Below, piece after piece: positions 1 to 8,272 of a stretch of 39,625 nucleotides of DNA. Each line of letters opens with the position of its first letter. The first letter of the stretch is position 1. Source of the stretch: CAZPAH01 sp964584495 (lineage in GTDB: Bacteria; Krumholzibacteriota; Krumholzibacteriia; Krumholzibacteriales; Krumholzibacteriaceae); NCBI GenBank assembly GCA_964584495.1, contig CAZPAH010000008.1, positions 1-39,625 of the forward strand, in the 5' to 3' direction. Position numbers and translations under genes: made by a program. The notes below the pieces were generated by a model. That model saw nothing but the letters and a program-made list of their open reading frames with translations, searched no databases and was not told where the DNA came from.

Positions 1-2
1 CT

Positions 3-1043
3 AGGGAACTCCTCCTCAGGGGGCTGCAACAGGATCCCGGCGCTGCCTGGGCACGGGACAAGCTCGCCCGTATGGAGAAAGTGCTGGTCCAGAAACTCCT
101 CGGCGAGGCGGAAACGTTCATGAGCGCCGGCAAGTATGACCTTGCCCTTCCCAAGCTATCCCTCTGCCTGGGAATCAAGCCGTTCGACCCTGTACCGCTG
201 GTCAGGCTGGGACGCTGCCACATGGCCCTTGGCCATCTCGATACCGCGAAAGAATATCTGGTCCAGGCCATAGAGAGGGATCCATCCAATTCCGAGGTCG
301 CCTCGCTGCTAGACGAGATTGACGAGAGGCTGGAGCGGTCCTCGCGCGATGCGGTGATCCGCCGGGCGCGCGAGATCCTCGCCGCCTACACGCCGGCCGA
401 CAGGGATAGAGCGGAGAAGGCTCTTAGAGAGGTGCTGGCGACCGATCCCGGGAATGCGTGGGCCGGGGAAAAGCTGAACGAGCTTACACTGCTGGACGCC
501 TCCGTCGACGAGAAAGAAGATCAGGTTGAAAAACACCTAGACAGCGGGATAGATAAACTTAAAACGCTGAGGGATCCGATCGGCAGGGGGCTCGGGTTTT
601 TCAAAAGCCGCTTCTCCCTCATCCTTTTCGCCGCCTCGGCGGTTCTTCTGTTGCTGAATCTAAAGAGAAGGACCCGTATCAGGAACTATCCCCTGCAGGG
701 CAGCCTCGGCCTGATACCGATACTCGATATAGTTTCCCTGCTCAACAGCAATCTGAAGTCCGGCCGCCTGTTGATATCGTCAAAAACCGGGCGGGGGGAG
801 ATATATTTCGAAAAGGGCGAGATCGTGCACGCCAGGTTCAAGAGCTTTGACGGCAAGTCGGCCTTCCACAGGTTGATGGAACTGCGCGCCGGAACCTATA
901 TCTTCTTCAACCACCTGCCGAACATCAGACATACTATCTCCGAGCCTCTGAGTCTTCTTCTGCTTTCGATGAAATCGCTGGAGGAAAAACCCCAGACCAG
1001 AAACAAGCAACAAGAATCGGAAGACCTTTTCACCCCGGTTTGA
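3..1043 (+). CDS. TPR and DUF4388 (PATAN-like) membrane protein, 5' end outside window
   Basis: The frame is open to the left edge. The ATG at 72 is probably internal, because codons from position 3 encode a TPR-like stretch (ELLLRGLQQDPGAAW) that matches a later repeat (ALREVLATDPGNAW). Visible order in the 346 residues present: TPR-like helices up to about residue 165, one hydrophobic segment at about 205-221, then a DUF4388-like domain at about 231-308 (SGRLLI, GEIYFEKGEIVHA, GTYIFF). DUF4388/PATAN domains are known from signalling and gliding proteins; the role here is inferred to be a membrane-anchored scaffold. It is the only plus-strand gene and converges on the kinase gene ending at 1136. 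No catalytic motif is seen. Confidence 0.8.
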   Translation, partial: RELLLRGLQQDPGAAWARDKLARMEKVLVQKLLGEAETFMSAGKYDLALPKLSLCLGIKPFDPVPLVRLGRCHMALGHLDTAKEYLVQAIERDPSNSEVASLLDEIDERLERSSRDAVIRRAREILAAYTPADRDRAEKALREVLATDPGNAWAGEKLNELTLLDASVDEKEDQVEKHLDSGIDKLKTLRDPIGRGLGFFKSRFSLILFAASAVLLLLNLKRRTRIRNYPLQGSLGLIPILDIVSLLNSNLKSGRLLISSKTGRGEIYFEKGEIVHARFKSFDGKSAFHRLMELRAGTYIFFNHLPNIRHTISEPLSLLLLSMKSLEEKPQTRNKQQESEDLFTPV

Positions 1044-1135
1044 TGCCATTCCACCCGAGGCGGAACGAACCTCCCGGACCCCGACGAGCAACCAGGATCG
1101 GCGAAAGCCGCCCGGATCTTAAAGAATTACGTGGA

Positions 1136-2962
1136 TCAGCACAAGCCGCCCGGCAACAGGCTATCGATAGATGGATCATCGAGACCGGGAACCCTGCTGT
1201 AGCGCACATTCCATCGGAGAGATGGATATATCTCATCGCCGCAATTCCTGCAGGCATTCATGAAGCGGCGGTCTATCTCCTGCTGCAGAATTGCTATTTC
1301 GTCAGGCCCCTTGCCAAGGATGAAGAGGGAATATCCGAAAGAATCCTCGTCTCTCGACACAATATTCTCGTCGCTGCATATCTGGCACAGGCAATTCTCG
1401 AGAAGACCGGCGAACCTCTTCTTTCCGTTCGGGTCTCCGACCATCCGCAGGTTGACGAGGCAGAACTCCGCGCTCATAAGATCCGCCCTCTCGATCATCA
1501 TATGGAGCGGATGCACGAGATCCTTCTCGCGGTCATAGGAAGGCTTAATGGGCAGAACGAGGCTTATCGTGTTCCCCGAGCTTATCTCCAGCTCTCCATC
1601 GAGCGCGCTGGCGAGCCTCCCAAGCACGAGTCCCCTGTGAGCTTCGTGAAGTGATAGAAAATCCTTCATGCTTCCCCTCACGGTCTTCATCCATCCGCTC
1701 GTTCTCGGACGGATATAGATCTTGAGCTTGCGCTCGATCTTTCCGTTCAAGCAGAAATCCTCTTTCAGTGAGGAGCTGCACTCTATGAACGAGGCTTCTC
1801 CCAGCCATTTCCCGTAAGCCTCTATCGAGCTCACTATGAAATCGTCCAGCCTGCTGCATCCGGTGAAGAGGGTCATTTCGGGAATTCCGAGCTTGAATCC
1901 CTTGATCTTCTCTTCGGCCTCGAGACGCTCCAGAAGAGGTTTGATCCTGCTCTTGACCTTTATCAGGGTTCTGCATACGTTGAGCTCCTCGGATTCTATC
2001 ATGAAGATCTTCTGGAGCTCGTCTAGGTTCGCTATCAACTTTTCGACGTTCCTCCAGCCGATATCGAGAAGTTTCTCCCTTTCGATGCCTGCCGGAAAAT
2101 GCTTTTCACCGCTCAATATCTTTACCGCGTTTCTTATCGCCGTCAGGGGAGTCCTCATTCTGTGCGAAAGCGAGGTTGCGAAGCGCGACCTCAACTCGTC
2201 GAGCTTTTTCCACTTCGAGAAATCGTGAAGTAGAACGAGGAAGAAACGCCCCCGGGTTCCGGGATCGATATAACAGATCTCGAGCCCGAGCAGCTTGTTG
2301 GTTTCCTTGTCCGGAAGGGTGACATCGAGATATGTGATCGCCGAGCTCTTTCGTCTCGCCTTTTCGAAAATGCTGTCCGGGCAATTCCGCTCGATCACAT
2401 CGGCCACATCATTCTCACAACCGGCGGAGAGTATCTTTATAGCAGACCTGTTCGCGAAAATAAAACGGCCCGCTCCATCGAGAAGTATCATTCCCTGATC
2501 GACCGGTCCGAAGAAATCCTTGAGCATCCCGGCCTGGGAGGAGGCTCCTCCCTCCGCCATCCGGATCTTCTCCTCGAGGAGATCGAACTCGATCCCCTCC
2601 GCCGGCAAGAAGAGCACATGATCGGCACCCGCTTTGACGGCCCGCAATGCTTCGGCGCTCTCCCTGGAAGAACTGACGGCCGCGATAAAACCGGTGTATC
2701 CGGCCCTCCTTGCTTCCTCGATCTGATCGATTCCCTCCCACTGCGGTGGATCGAGGGATACTACCAGCGCATCGCGATACTTGACGGCCTCGGGAAGGTC
2801 ATCAACGTCTATCCTCGAGCAATCGATCGAACCGGCGGATAATCTGTCTTCCACCGATTGAAGCAATTCCTCGTTTCCCCCCGCAAGCGACACCCGAATC
2901 TTCCGCAGGGAAGAATCGTCTTCCGATTTCAGAGGCCTGTCCAACGTCTGCTGCATTGTCAT
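1136..2962 (-). CDS. Histidine kinase-like protein with degenerate ATPase and GGDEF-like tail
   Basis: The ATG at 2962 is chosen because GGAGG lies 9 nt upstream; the longer frame to 3067 has no ribosome site. The 608-residue product has a receiver-like N-terminus (about 20-125), a PAS-like domain (about 150-250) and a HisKA H-box with SLSHRMRTPL (His267). The ATPase region is unusual: I see no N-box and no DxGxG, only a weak late-box remnant (LEISSGNTISLVLPI). The last 100 residues look like a worn GGDEF fold without GGDEF. No membrane segment or signal peptide is apparent, so it is probably cytoplasmic. It follows the outer membrane protein gene by 234 bp. Kinase activity is doubtful; a scaffold or phosphoryl-acceptor role is possible. 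Confidence 0.75.
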   Translation of the reverse strand: MTMQQTLDRPLKSEDDSSLRKIRVSLAGGNEELLQSVEDRLSAGSIDCSRIDVDDLPEAVKYRDALVVSLDPPQWEGIDQIEEARRAGYTGFIAAVSSSRESAEALRAVKAGADHVLFLPAEGIEFDLLEEKIRMAEGGASSQAGMLKDFFGPVDQGMILLDGAGRFIFANRSAIKILSAGCENDVADVIERNCPDSIFEKARRKSSAITYLDVTLPDKETNKLLGLEICYIDPGTRGRFFLVLLHDFSKWKKLDELRSRFATSLSHRMRTPLTAIRNAVKILSGEKHFPAGIEREKLLDIGWRNVEKLIANLDELQKIFMIESEELNVCRTLIKVKSRIKPLLERLEAEEKIKGFKLGIPEMTLFTGCSRLDDFIVSSIEAYGKWLGEASFIECSSSLKEDFCLNGKIERKLKIYIRPRTSGWMKTVRGSMKDFLSLHEAHRGLVLGRLASALDGELEISSGNTISLVLPIKPSYDREKDLVHPLHMMIERADLMSAEFCLVNLRMVGDPNGKKRFAGLLENCLCQICSDENIVSRDEDSFGYSLFILGKGPDEIAILQQEIDRRFMNACRNCGDEIYPSLRWNVRYSRVPGLDDPSIDSLLPGGLC

Positions 2963-3196
2963 AGATGCCGTCCTCCAGCTGCAATTACTTCGATCAACCG
3001 AGGGAAACGCAAGGGACGTGCCTCGAAGTAAGGGGAACTTTGCCGGAATCGGAATACCTCTGTTCAATCATTGGGAACAACTGGGAAAACCGTTTTTTGC
3101 ATTATGCACACGGCAATGGGATTTTGAGCTTTCGTGCAAAAGAGGAGAGTCCCTGCCGGGGCGCGGAGGGACGGACGTCGGCGGAACAGGTCAGGG
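2963..3196. other. Intergenic region upstream of the degenerate kinase gene
   Basis: The gap holds the ribosome site of the kinase gene (GGAGG on the minus strand near 2972-2976). I found no convincing -35/-10 pair, no terminator hairpin with a T-run behind the outer membrane protein gene, and no RNA gene. Confidence 0.4.
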
Positions 3197-4066
3197 CTAC
3201 ATGTGGTTCATCCCTGCTCCACCCGACCCTCCCTGGACCCCGTCTGCCGGTGGAGGTGCATCAACCTGCGGTTGTTTCTGCAACGCGTGCGGAAATCTAT
3301 ATAGTATGGAGAATGAGAAGATCGAGTTAAATATTCTCTCTGAATCGCTACCCGAATCGACGCCCCCGCTGACCGAAATATCGACCCGTCCCGAGAAAGA
3401 CCTGCTCAGGGCGAGAAAATAGCTCTCACGATAATCGCCCCCGCGGAAATTGAAGCTGAACGCCGATAACTGAAGGGAAGTGCCCCTGCCGAGCTCCAGT
3501 CCGACCATAAGGGCCAGGAGAAGGTAATTTCTTTGCCTGAACGTGCCCTCTTTTTCCCTGGCTCCGGTGAGGGTGTAGGTGGCGGAGCCCGCCAGTCTGA
3601 GAAGCGGGATCGATTCCCTGAACTCGACCCCGCCGCCGCCGTCGAGCGACGCGGCGGAAAAAGGCCTGAGGGCCATTGTTCCCGTCGGAATCCGCAGGTC
3701 TCCCCTGAGGAATAGACCCGACACGTTCAAGCTATCCCCCATGACCCGGTAGATTGCACTAACAGATCCATCGGCTAGGCCGTGTATGAAGCCGTCGGGC
3801 CGCCTGATGACCGGATAGAGTATCCCGGTCTTGACCTTCAGCCTCGCATCGATCTCGAACACCGTTTCGAAAGTGAATAGGCTGGCATCCTCGTACTCGC
3901 GCTGAAGGCTGCTCTGCCCGGCGATGATGGACGCCCTCGACGTATCGGCGGCTGCGAACCACGAGGGGAGATTGAGATAGAGGCCCGTCGCTCCGGCCCC
4001 GGAAAAAGCGAATCCACAAATAAGCAGCGTAAGGAAAAAGAGAGAAGGAGTGCGGGTTTTGTTCAA
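3197..4066 (-). CDS. Exported barrel-like protein of unknown function
   Basis: The start is TTG at 4066, supported by GAGGG 7 nt upstream on the minus strand. The 289-residue product opens with a signal peptide (MNKTRTPSLFFLTLL, likely cleaved after SGAGA near residue 26). The rest alternates hydrophobic and polar residues in many short strands rich in Gly, Ser and aromatics, as expected for an outer membrane beta-barrel. A proline- and glycine-rich tail follows (DAPPPADGVQGGSGG). No family is recognised. It starts 11 bp after the zinc-ribbon gene and is probably co-transcribed with it. The barrel assignment is inferred from strand pattern only. Confidence 0.7.
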   Translation of the reverse strand: MNKTRTPSLFFLTLLICGFAFSGAGATGLYLNLPSWFAAADTSRASIIAGQSSLQREYEDASLFTFETVFEIDARLKVKTGILYPVIRRPDGFIHGLADGSVSAIYRVMGDSLNVSGLFLRGDLRIPTGTMALRPFSAASLDGGGGVEFRESIPLLRLAGSATYTLTGAREKEGTFRQRNYLLLALMVGLELGRGTSLQLSAFSFNFRGGDYRESYFLALSRSFSGRVDISVSGGVDSGSDSERIFNSIFSFSILYRFPHALQKQPQVDAPPPADGVQGGSGGAGMNHM

Positions 4067-4077
4067 TTGATTCCCTC

Positions 4078-4488
4078 TTATTTCACTCCTTCCAGGAGAC
4101 GTATCTTTCCCTGGTTTACAAAATGAACAATTATCGTTTTCCTATCCCCCGGGAGGGTTTCCTTATCCAGGACCTTCCCGTAATCGTTCCACGATCTGTG
4201 GTAGATTACATCATCAACATTGTATTCGTTCGCCTTGTCATACTCGATGGCATGTTCCTGGTCTATATCCTCGGGGGCCAGTTCCGCTTGCCCGTCATCA
4301 CCGGATCCATCATCCTTGCCCCCGTCAGGGGAGTCTTCCTCGCCTTCCGGCATATAAGGGAGAAATCCCTCGCAGCCGGGGCATTTCAGCCACAGCACCT
4401 CGTCATTATCCGCTTCCTCAACGACCGCCATATCGAAAGTGCTCTTGCATACAGAGCAATATTGTTCGATCGTTCTCTTGCTTTTCAC
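4078..4488 (-). CDS. Zinc-ribbon protein with CarD/DUF3553-like C-terminus
   Basis: GTG at 4488 is the preferred start, since AGGAGG lies 9 nt upstream. A longer TTG frame from 4587 overlaps the preceding gene and lacks such a site. The 136-residue product has an N-terminal zinc ribbon with two CxxC knuckles (CSVC and CPGC), a long acidic linker rich in Asp, Glu and Gly, and a C-terminal segment (VDDVIYHRSWNDYGKVLD, then IIVHF and GKIRLLEG) resembling small SH3-like CarD/DUF3553 domains. Those domains bind RNA polymerase or helicases in other proteins; here this is only a resemblance. A role in transcription or as an adaptor is possible. Confidence 0.65.
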   Translation of the reverse strand: MKSKRTIEQYCSVCKSTFDMAVVEEADNDEVLWLKCPGCEGFLPYMPEGEEDSPDGGKDDGSGDDGQAELAPEDIDQEHAIEYDKANEYNVDDVIYHRSWNDYGKVLDKETLPGDRKTIIVHFVNQGKIRLLEGVK

Positions 4489-4562
4489 GGCGCTTTCCCT
4501 CCTGCTCTGCCCCACATTTTCCTCCCGGGTAAGTGTCTGCGGGAGTCGTTCGCCTGTACCTG

Positions 4563-4748
4563 TTAATCGGAGATTATTCTGCAGCAATCATCGGCCTCCC
4601 CCTCCGTGAGGTATCTCATCCCACAGACAGGGCACCTGTATTTTCCATCGAGTCTTCCGTCGGCTTCGGCTTTGGCAAGTAATCTATGAAACTTCACGTA
4701 GTTTTTTCCCTTTTTTAGTATCGTCGCCTCCTGGCTTTCACGCTTCAT
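4563..4748 (-). CDS. Small zinc-finger protein, 61 aa
   Basis: ATG at 4748 has GGAGG 6 nt upstream. The product is basic at the N-terminus and ends with a compact cysteine motif, CPVCGMRYLTEGEADDCC, able to bind one zinc ion. It is the first gene behind the promoter at 4833-4861 and lies 74 bp before the zinc-ribbon gene, so the two probably form one transcript. The function is unknown. Its length is near the limit for a real gene, but promoter, ribosome site and zinc motif agree. Confidence 0.65.
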   Translation of the reverse strand: MKRESQEATILKKGKNYVKFHRLLAKAEADGRLDGKYRCPVCGMRYLTEGEADDCCRIISD

Positions 4749-4784
4749 TGCGCTCCTCCCATCCCTGGATTACAGACCGTCACC

Positions 4785-4802
4785 GCTACATCATGATGTA
4801 GC
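4785..4802. promoter_or_regulatory. 18-bp perfect palindrome in the leader of the zinc-finger operon
   Basis: GCTACATCATGATGTAGC is a perfect inverted repeat with no spacer, 24-41 nt downstream of the predicted transcription start and about 37 bp before the ATG at 4748. It could be a repressor operator or an RNA hairpin. No T-run follows, so it is not a terminator. Confidence 0.5.
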
Positions 4803-4828
4803 CGAGCGACTCATATGTACCATATATT

Positions 4829-4842
4829 GTGGTGTATACCAC
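4829..4842. promoter_or_regulatory. Inverted repeat overlapping the -10 box
   Basis: GTGGT-GTAT-ACCAC has 5-bp arms around a 4-bp centre and covers the predicted -10 hexamer (4833-4838). A protein bound here would block RNA polymerase, so an operator is a reasonable inference. Confidence 0.35.
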
Positions 4843-4861
4843 TTCCCGGAACAGCCGTCAA
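4833..4861 (-). promoter_or_regulatory. Sigma70-type promoter of the zinc-finger operon
   Basis: On the minus strand TTGACG (4856-4861) is followed by a 17-bp spacer and TATACA (4833-4838). The start site would lie near 4826, giving a leader of about 78 nt to the ATG at 4748. The surrounding 4749-4959 region is AT-rich compared with the coding sequence. Confidence 0.65.
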
Positions 4862-4959
4862 TATGTATTCACAAAAAAGATGCTGGATAATACGGCTACA
4901 ACAAACAATATATCATGGAATGTGAATTTTTGCAAGCCCGCCCCGTATCTCGACATATA

Positions 4960-7281
4960 TCATCTTAGGACGACGACTTTCTTTACTTCGGTCGTCTCAC
5001 CCGCGCTGACCCTTAGGAAGTAGACTCCCGGGCTGACAGGTTTTCCCCTGTCGTCGAGCCCGTCCCAGGTCTTCGTATATTTCTCGGCGTAGAGGAGCCT
5101 CGAATATAGATCCCTGACCTTCTGACCCCTGACATTGTATATCTTTATATCTACCTGGGTCCTCTCGTTCCATAGGGGAGCCCCCGGCTGCTTCGGAGCC
5201 GACGCCGCCTTGCTCCCCGACGGATTGATCACCGTTTCCGGAACATCTATCGTAAAGCTTATCCTGCCGTTGTTCGTCGGGTTCGGAAGCACGTTGGATA
5301 TGATCTTTCCCGATGGGACCGGTATCCGGGCGATCTCGTACATATCCCTGGTCGTATACTGGAGAACCCTCGCATTCGGATCTCCCGGGGGAAACTCGAA
5401 GCTGGCCGATATACGGTATATGTATTCGCGCCCGGAAACTATGTCGTGATCGGTGTACTGGAAATGCTTCTTCCTGCTCTCTTCGCTCCAGCTGTCGTAG
5501 TCGTCACCGTCGATCTGCGCGACGAACTCGAAGGGAGTGCCCACAGTAAGATCCTTCCTGGTTATCTCGAAGTCGGCGCCGAAGAGCTCGTCGCCCGTCA
5601 GCCACTCGATATCGAAACATCCGTCTCCCGGTGTCACCGAGTTGCTGAAATACCTTACCCCTATGAAATATATAGTGTGGGATATCTCTCCGCGTAAACC
5701 GGCGACGTTTTCGACAACGAAATGAACTTCGTTCTCTCCCGGCGTCAATCCCTCCCTTTCAATCATCCATACCTGCACATGCGAGAGGTTCCCCGGAATG
5801 GTCACCGAGCTGAAATCCTCCGCCAAACCGTTATTGATCCACCACCATCCCCTCTTGATGGGAGGGGCGTAGTCTATCATCGGCAAACCGGAATTCTCCT
5901 GAACCGGATTCCGGTTCTCCACCGCATCGTTGATTATGTTCAATTTGACATCGAAAACGCCCGTGAAGGTCGTGTCGGTCGTCCCCTTCGATTGAATCGC
6001 TATATATGGCGCTAATTCGTAGAGATCGGGTATCGAATTGCCGTTATCGTCGGCGAGCCCCACCTGCCCCAGCGTGTACATGCAGATCGGAAGAGGCTCC
6101 GGCTGCAACCCCCTGTCCATTATGCACGCCATCCCTTCACCACAATCGTTAAAGAAAGAGTTGCCGTTGCGCACATTCAGGTAACCGGAACGCTCGCTGC
6201 AGAGCGACCGCGCTTCCTCGTATTCGTCGAGAGCCCAAAAGATGTGGCTCATCTCGTGAATGAATACCTTCGAAAAACCGATACCGGTCCCGTATCCGCA
6301 GGCGGGATAGGGTATCACAATGTACGGCCCGCCGAGATAAGCGTATGCGGAGTAATTCCCCTGGGGACCCTGCCAACATTCATTCTCGCTCGCATCCGCG
6401 ACGAAGGCCGTAAAAACCCAGTCGGTATTCCATTTAGACCTCTCGTCGTTGTTGAACAAATGCGCCGTCTCCAGAACCGAATGATAGCCGCTGCCGCCGT
6501 ACCCGAGGCTTTCGAGGGCCTGCATGATCCAGATCGCGTCGGTGTTCATATCGTTCTCGATCGGCTCGCTCTGGACAACGACCCTTTTGAATTCGTCGGG
6601 CATGTTCACCAGGAATGCGAGATCGACCCAATGGGCGTGCTGCTGGTACTGGGAGAGTCCAAGGAGGAGATCCCTGAGCATGTTCTCTATCTCCTCGTTT
6701 TGCCAGGTCTCGCTGCCGCCCTGGAAGGTCTCGGGCAGAACTACGTTTATCGTCACCGTACCCATCATGAATTCGCTGTTCTGTTGAATACCCCTATCGA
6801 CGATCTCCATCGACGACCCGGTCATGCGGGGAATTCTACCTTTCAGGTCATCGCTGATCTCTTCGTAGGGGACGATAAGGGGGCCATGATCGATGGGGCC
6901 CGGATCGTACGTTAGTGTTTCTCGCAGAAAATGCGATTCGTTGAAGAGGCCCGATATCGCCCTGTAGGTTTCTCCCGCCTCATCGGGCGCGACCTCCCGG
7001 GCCGATTCGGCGAAAGTCACCGAAAGACCGGCGAAATCACCGCTACCCATCCCCTCGGGAAACCTTCCGAAAATCGCCTTCGGCGGCAGGAGGAGAAGGC
7101 CCCTAGCCCCTCCCCTGACGGCGATCTCGCGCGCCTTGTCGAAAGTCGCCCTGCTCCCATCCGCAACGATCAAAACCCCGGGCCTCAGCCCGTACTTTTC
7201 GAACATATCTGCGTGGAGCGGCTCCGGTATGAAAACGATCGTAATCAGAAAGGCCAATGCGATATATAATGTGCTTTTCAA
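4960..7281 (-). CDS. Secreted HExxH metalloprotease (M64-like) with Por-type C-terminal tail
   Basis: TTG at 7281 is supported by AGAGGTGG just upstream. The 773-residue product has a signal peptide (MKSTLYIALAFLITIVF, cleaved near LHA-D). The zinc site is HEMSH at residues 342-346, continuing as IFWALDEYEE, which resembles the HExxH...DEY signature of M64-like peptidases. Several cysteines follow (SLCSE, FNDCGEG, MACIMD), suggesting disulphides. After beta-rich domains, the last 110 residues form a FlgD-like/Por-type tail (VLPNPTNNGRISF, IYNVRGQKVRDL, PVSPGVYFLRV, KKVVVLR). Such tails direct type IX secretion in Bacteroidota. It appears to be a single-gene unit. Confidence 0.85.
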   Translation of the reverse strand: MKSTLYIALAFLITIVFIPEPLHADMFEKYGLRPGVLIVADGSRATFDKAREIAVRGGARGLLLLPPKAIFGRFPEGMGSGDFAGLSVTFAESAREVAPDEAGETYRAISGLFNESHFLRETLTYDPGPIDHGPLIVPYEEISDDLKGRIPRMTGSSMEIVDRGIQQNSEFMMGTVTINVVLPETFQGGSETWQNEEIENMLRDLLLGLSQYQQHAHWVDLAFLVNMPDEFKRVVVQSEPIENDMNTDAIWIMQALESLGYGGSGYHSVLETAHLFNNDERSKWNTDWVFTAFVADASENECWQGPQGNYSAYAYLGGPYIVIPYPACGYGTGIGFSKVFIHEMSHIFWALDEYEEARSLCSERSGYLNVRNGNSFFNDCGEGMACIMDRGLQPEPLPICMYTLGQVGLADDNGNSIPDLYELAPYIAIQSKGTTDTTFTGVFDVKLNIINDAVENRNPVQENSGLPMIDYAPPIKRGWWWINNGLAEDFSSVTIPGNLSHVQVWMIEREGLTPGENEVHFVVENVAGLRGEISHTIYFIGVRYFSNSVTPGDGCFDIEWLTGDELFGADFEITRKDLTVGTPFEFVAQIDGDDYDSWSEESRKKHFQYTDHDIVSGREYIYRISASFEFPPGDPNARVLQYTTRDMYEIARIPVPSGKIISNVLPNPTNNGRISFTIDVPETVINPSGSKAASAPKQPGAPLWNERTQVDIKIYNVRGQKVRDLYSRLLYAEKYTKTWDGLDDRGKPVSPGVYFLRVSAGETTEVKKVVVLR

Positions 7282-7319
7282 TGCCCACCTCTTCGTCGTA
7301 TATCCATATTCGCCTATAA

Positions 7320-7348
7320 AAGATACGCCAAGCGGCTTCCCGATGCAA
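7320..7348 (-). promoter_or_regulatory. Candidate promoter of the secreted protease gene
   Basis: TTGCAT (7343-7348) and TATCTT (7320-7325) on the minus strand are separated by 17 bp, with a start near 7313 about 32 bp before the TTG codon. Both hexamers match consensus at four of six positions. A 5-bp GC hairpin (7428-7442) lies further upstream but lacks a T-run. Confidence 0.4.
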
Positions 7349-7477
7349 TAGAAACGGCACCACGGACTTCGGATGGAAACCGGCCCCGGACGTATTTACG
7401 ATAAACGGAAAATGATGGAAGGCGGCGCGGCGGTTTACGCCGGCTTAAGCTCCATGTCGGCGAGGATCTTTATCCCG

Positions 7478-8242
7478 TCAGCGCCGGCACCCCGCACACG
7501 ATATCAGGACCGATTCGGTCATGGTAACCGTGGGTCTCGGTTTCCTGAACCTTGAAACAGACTCGATAACCGTCGAGCTCTTTCTCTCTATCGTGCTCCC
7601 GACAAGGCCCCAGAACGGCACATCGCCGGAGATTCTCAGGATACTTCTCTCCTCTTCGAGCCTGGCCGCCTGAACCCCGCCCATTGTGACGGCGCTCGTG
7701 TCGCTGCGGAAATATTCGTAGACCTCGCATTCGAACGAGCCCGCCGGAGTAACGACCTCTTCAGGCTGGAGCCGGCTCTGCTCCATCCCCCTGTTCGATT
7801 CGAGAAACAACCTTTCGAGATCGAAGTCCTCGATCTCCTCTAGCGACGGCTCGCGGAATTGGGACAGCCCTTCCTTGACCTGTATATCCTCTATGCACGA
7901 GAGGTATTCCTTCGGCGTCTCTATTTCCTTGTACTTTCCCGACAACGTCAGCCGTACCGTCACCGATTCCTCATCCTCCAGCGGATACGTCGAGGAAACT
8001 ATCTGCAGCACTACCGAACCTGCGTCGGCCCGTAGGACCGAAAGGGACACGAAGCTCGAATCCTCCACTTCGTAAGACCGCGATACTACAAGATAGGAAA
8101 CGCTCGTCCCCGGAGTGAAGTCGACCGATTCGAGCGAAACACCCGGAACGATAAAATCAACTCCGGCGGCGGCGGCCGGGGACCCAATTACCGAAAGGAA
8201 GACCGGCACGATCATGCATGTTACTTTCAAGATATGGCTCAT
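7478..8242 (-). CDS. Exported protein of unknown function
   Basis: ATG at 8242 is used; GTG at 8245 is an alternative. The 254-residue product starts with a signal peptide (ILKVTCMIVPVFLSVIG, cleaved after AAAA). The mature part is strand-rich, with a VVTPAGSFECEVYEY segment like periplasmic proteins of DUF3108 type, and ends with CAGC near the C-terminus. Family assignment is weak. It lies 30 bp behind the TGA-interrupted cytochrome lipoprotein gene, so the two may share a transcript and both products would act in the envelope. Confidence 0.7.
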   Translation of the reverse strand: MSHILKVTCMIVPVFLSVIGSPAAAAGVDFIVPGVSLESVDFTPGTSVSYLVVSRSYEVEDSSFVSLSVLRADAGSVVLQIVSSTYPLEDEESVTVRLTLSGKYKEIETPKEYLSCIEDIQVKEGLSQFREPSLEEIEDFDLERLFLESNRGMEQSRLQPEEVVTPAGSFECEVYEYFRSDTSAVTMGGVQAARLEEERSILRISGDVPFWGLVGSTIERKSSTVIESVSRFRKPRPTVTMTESVLISCAGCRR

Positions 8243-8272
8243 CACCCTAATCCCATTTCAAAGCGGCGTTCC

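Noticed and set aside
1099..1110. CGGC-GAAA-GCCG hairpin between the two convergent genes at the left end
   Set aside because: Only 4 bp with no T-run on either side; too weak to call a terminator.
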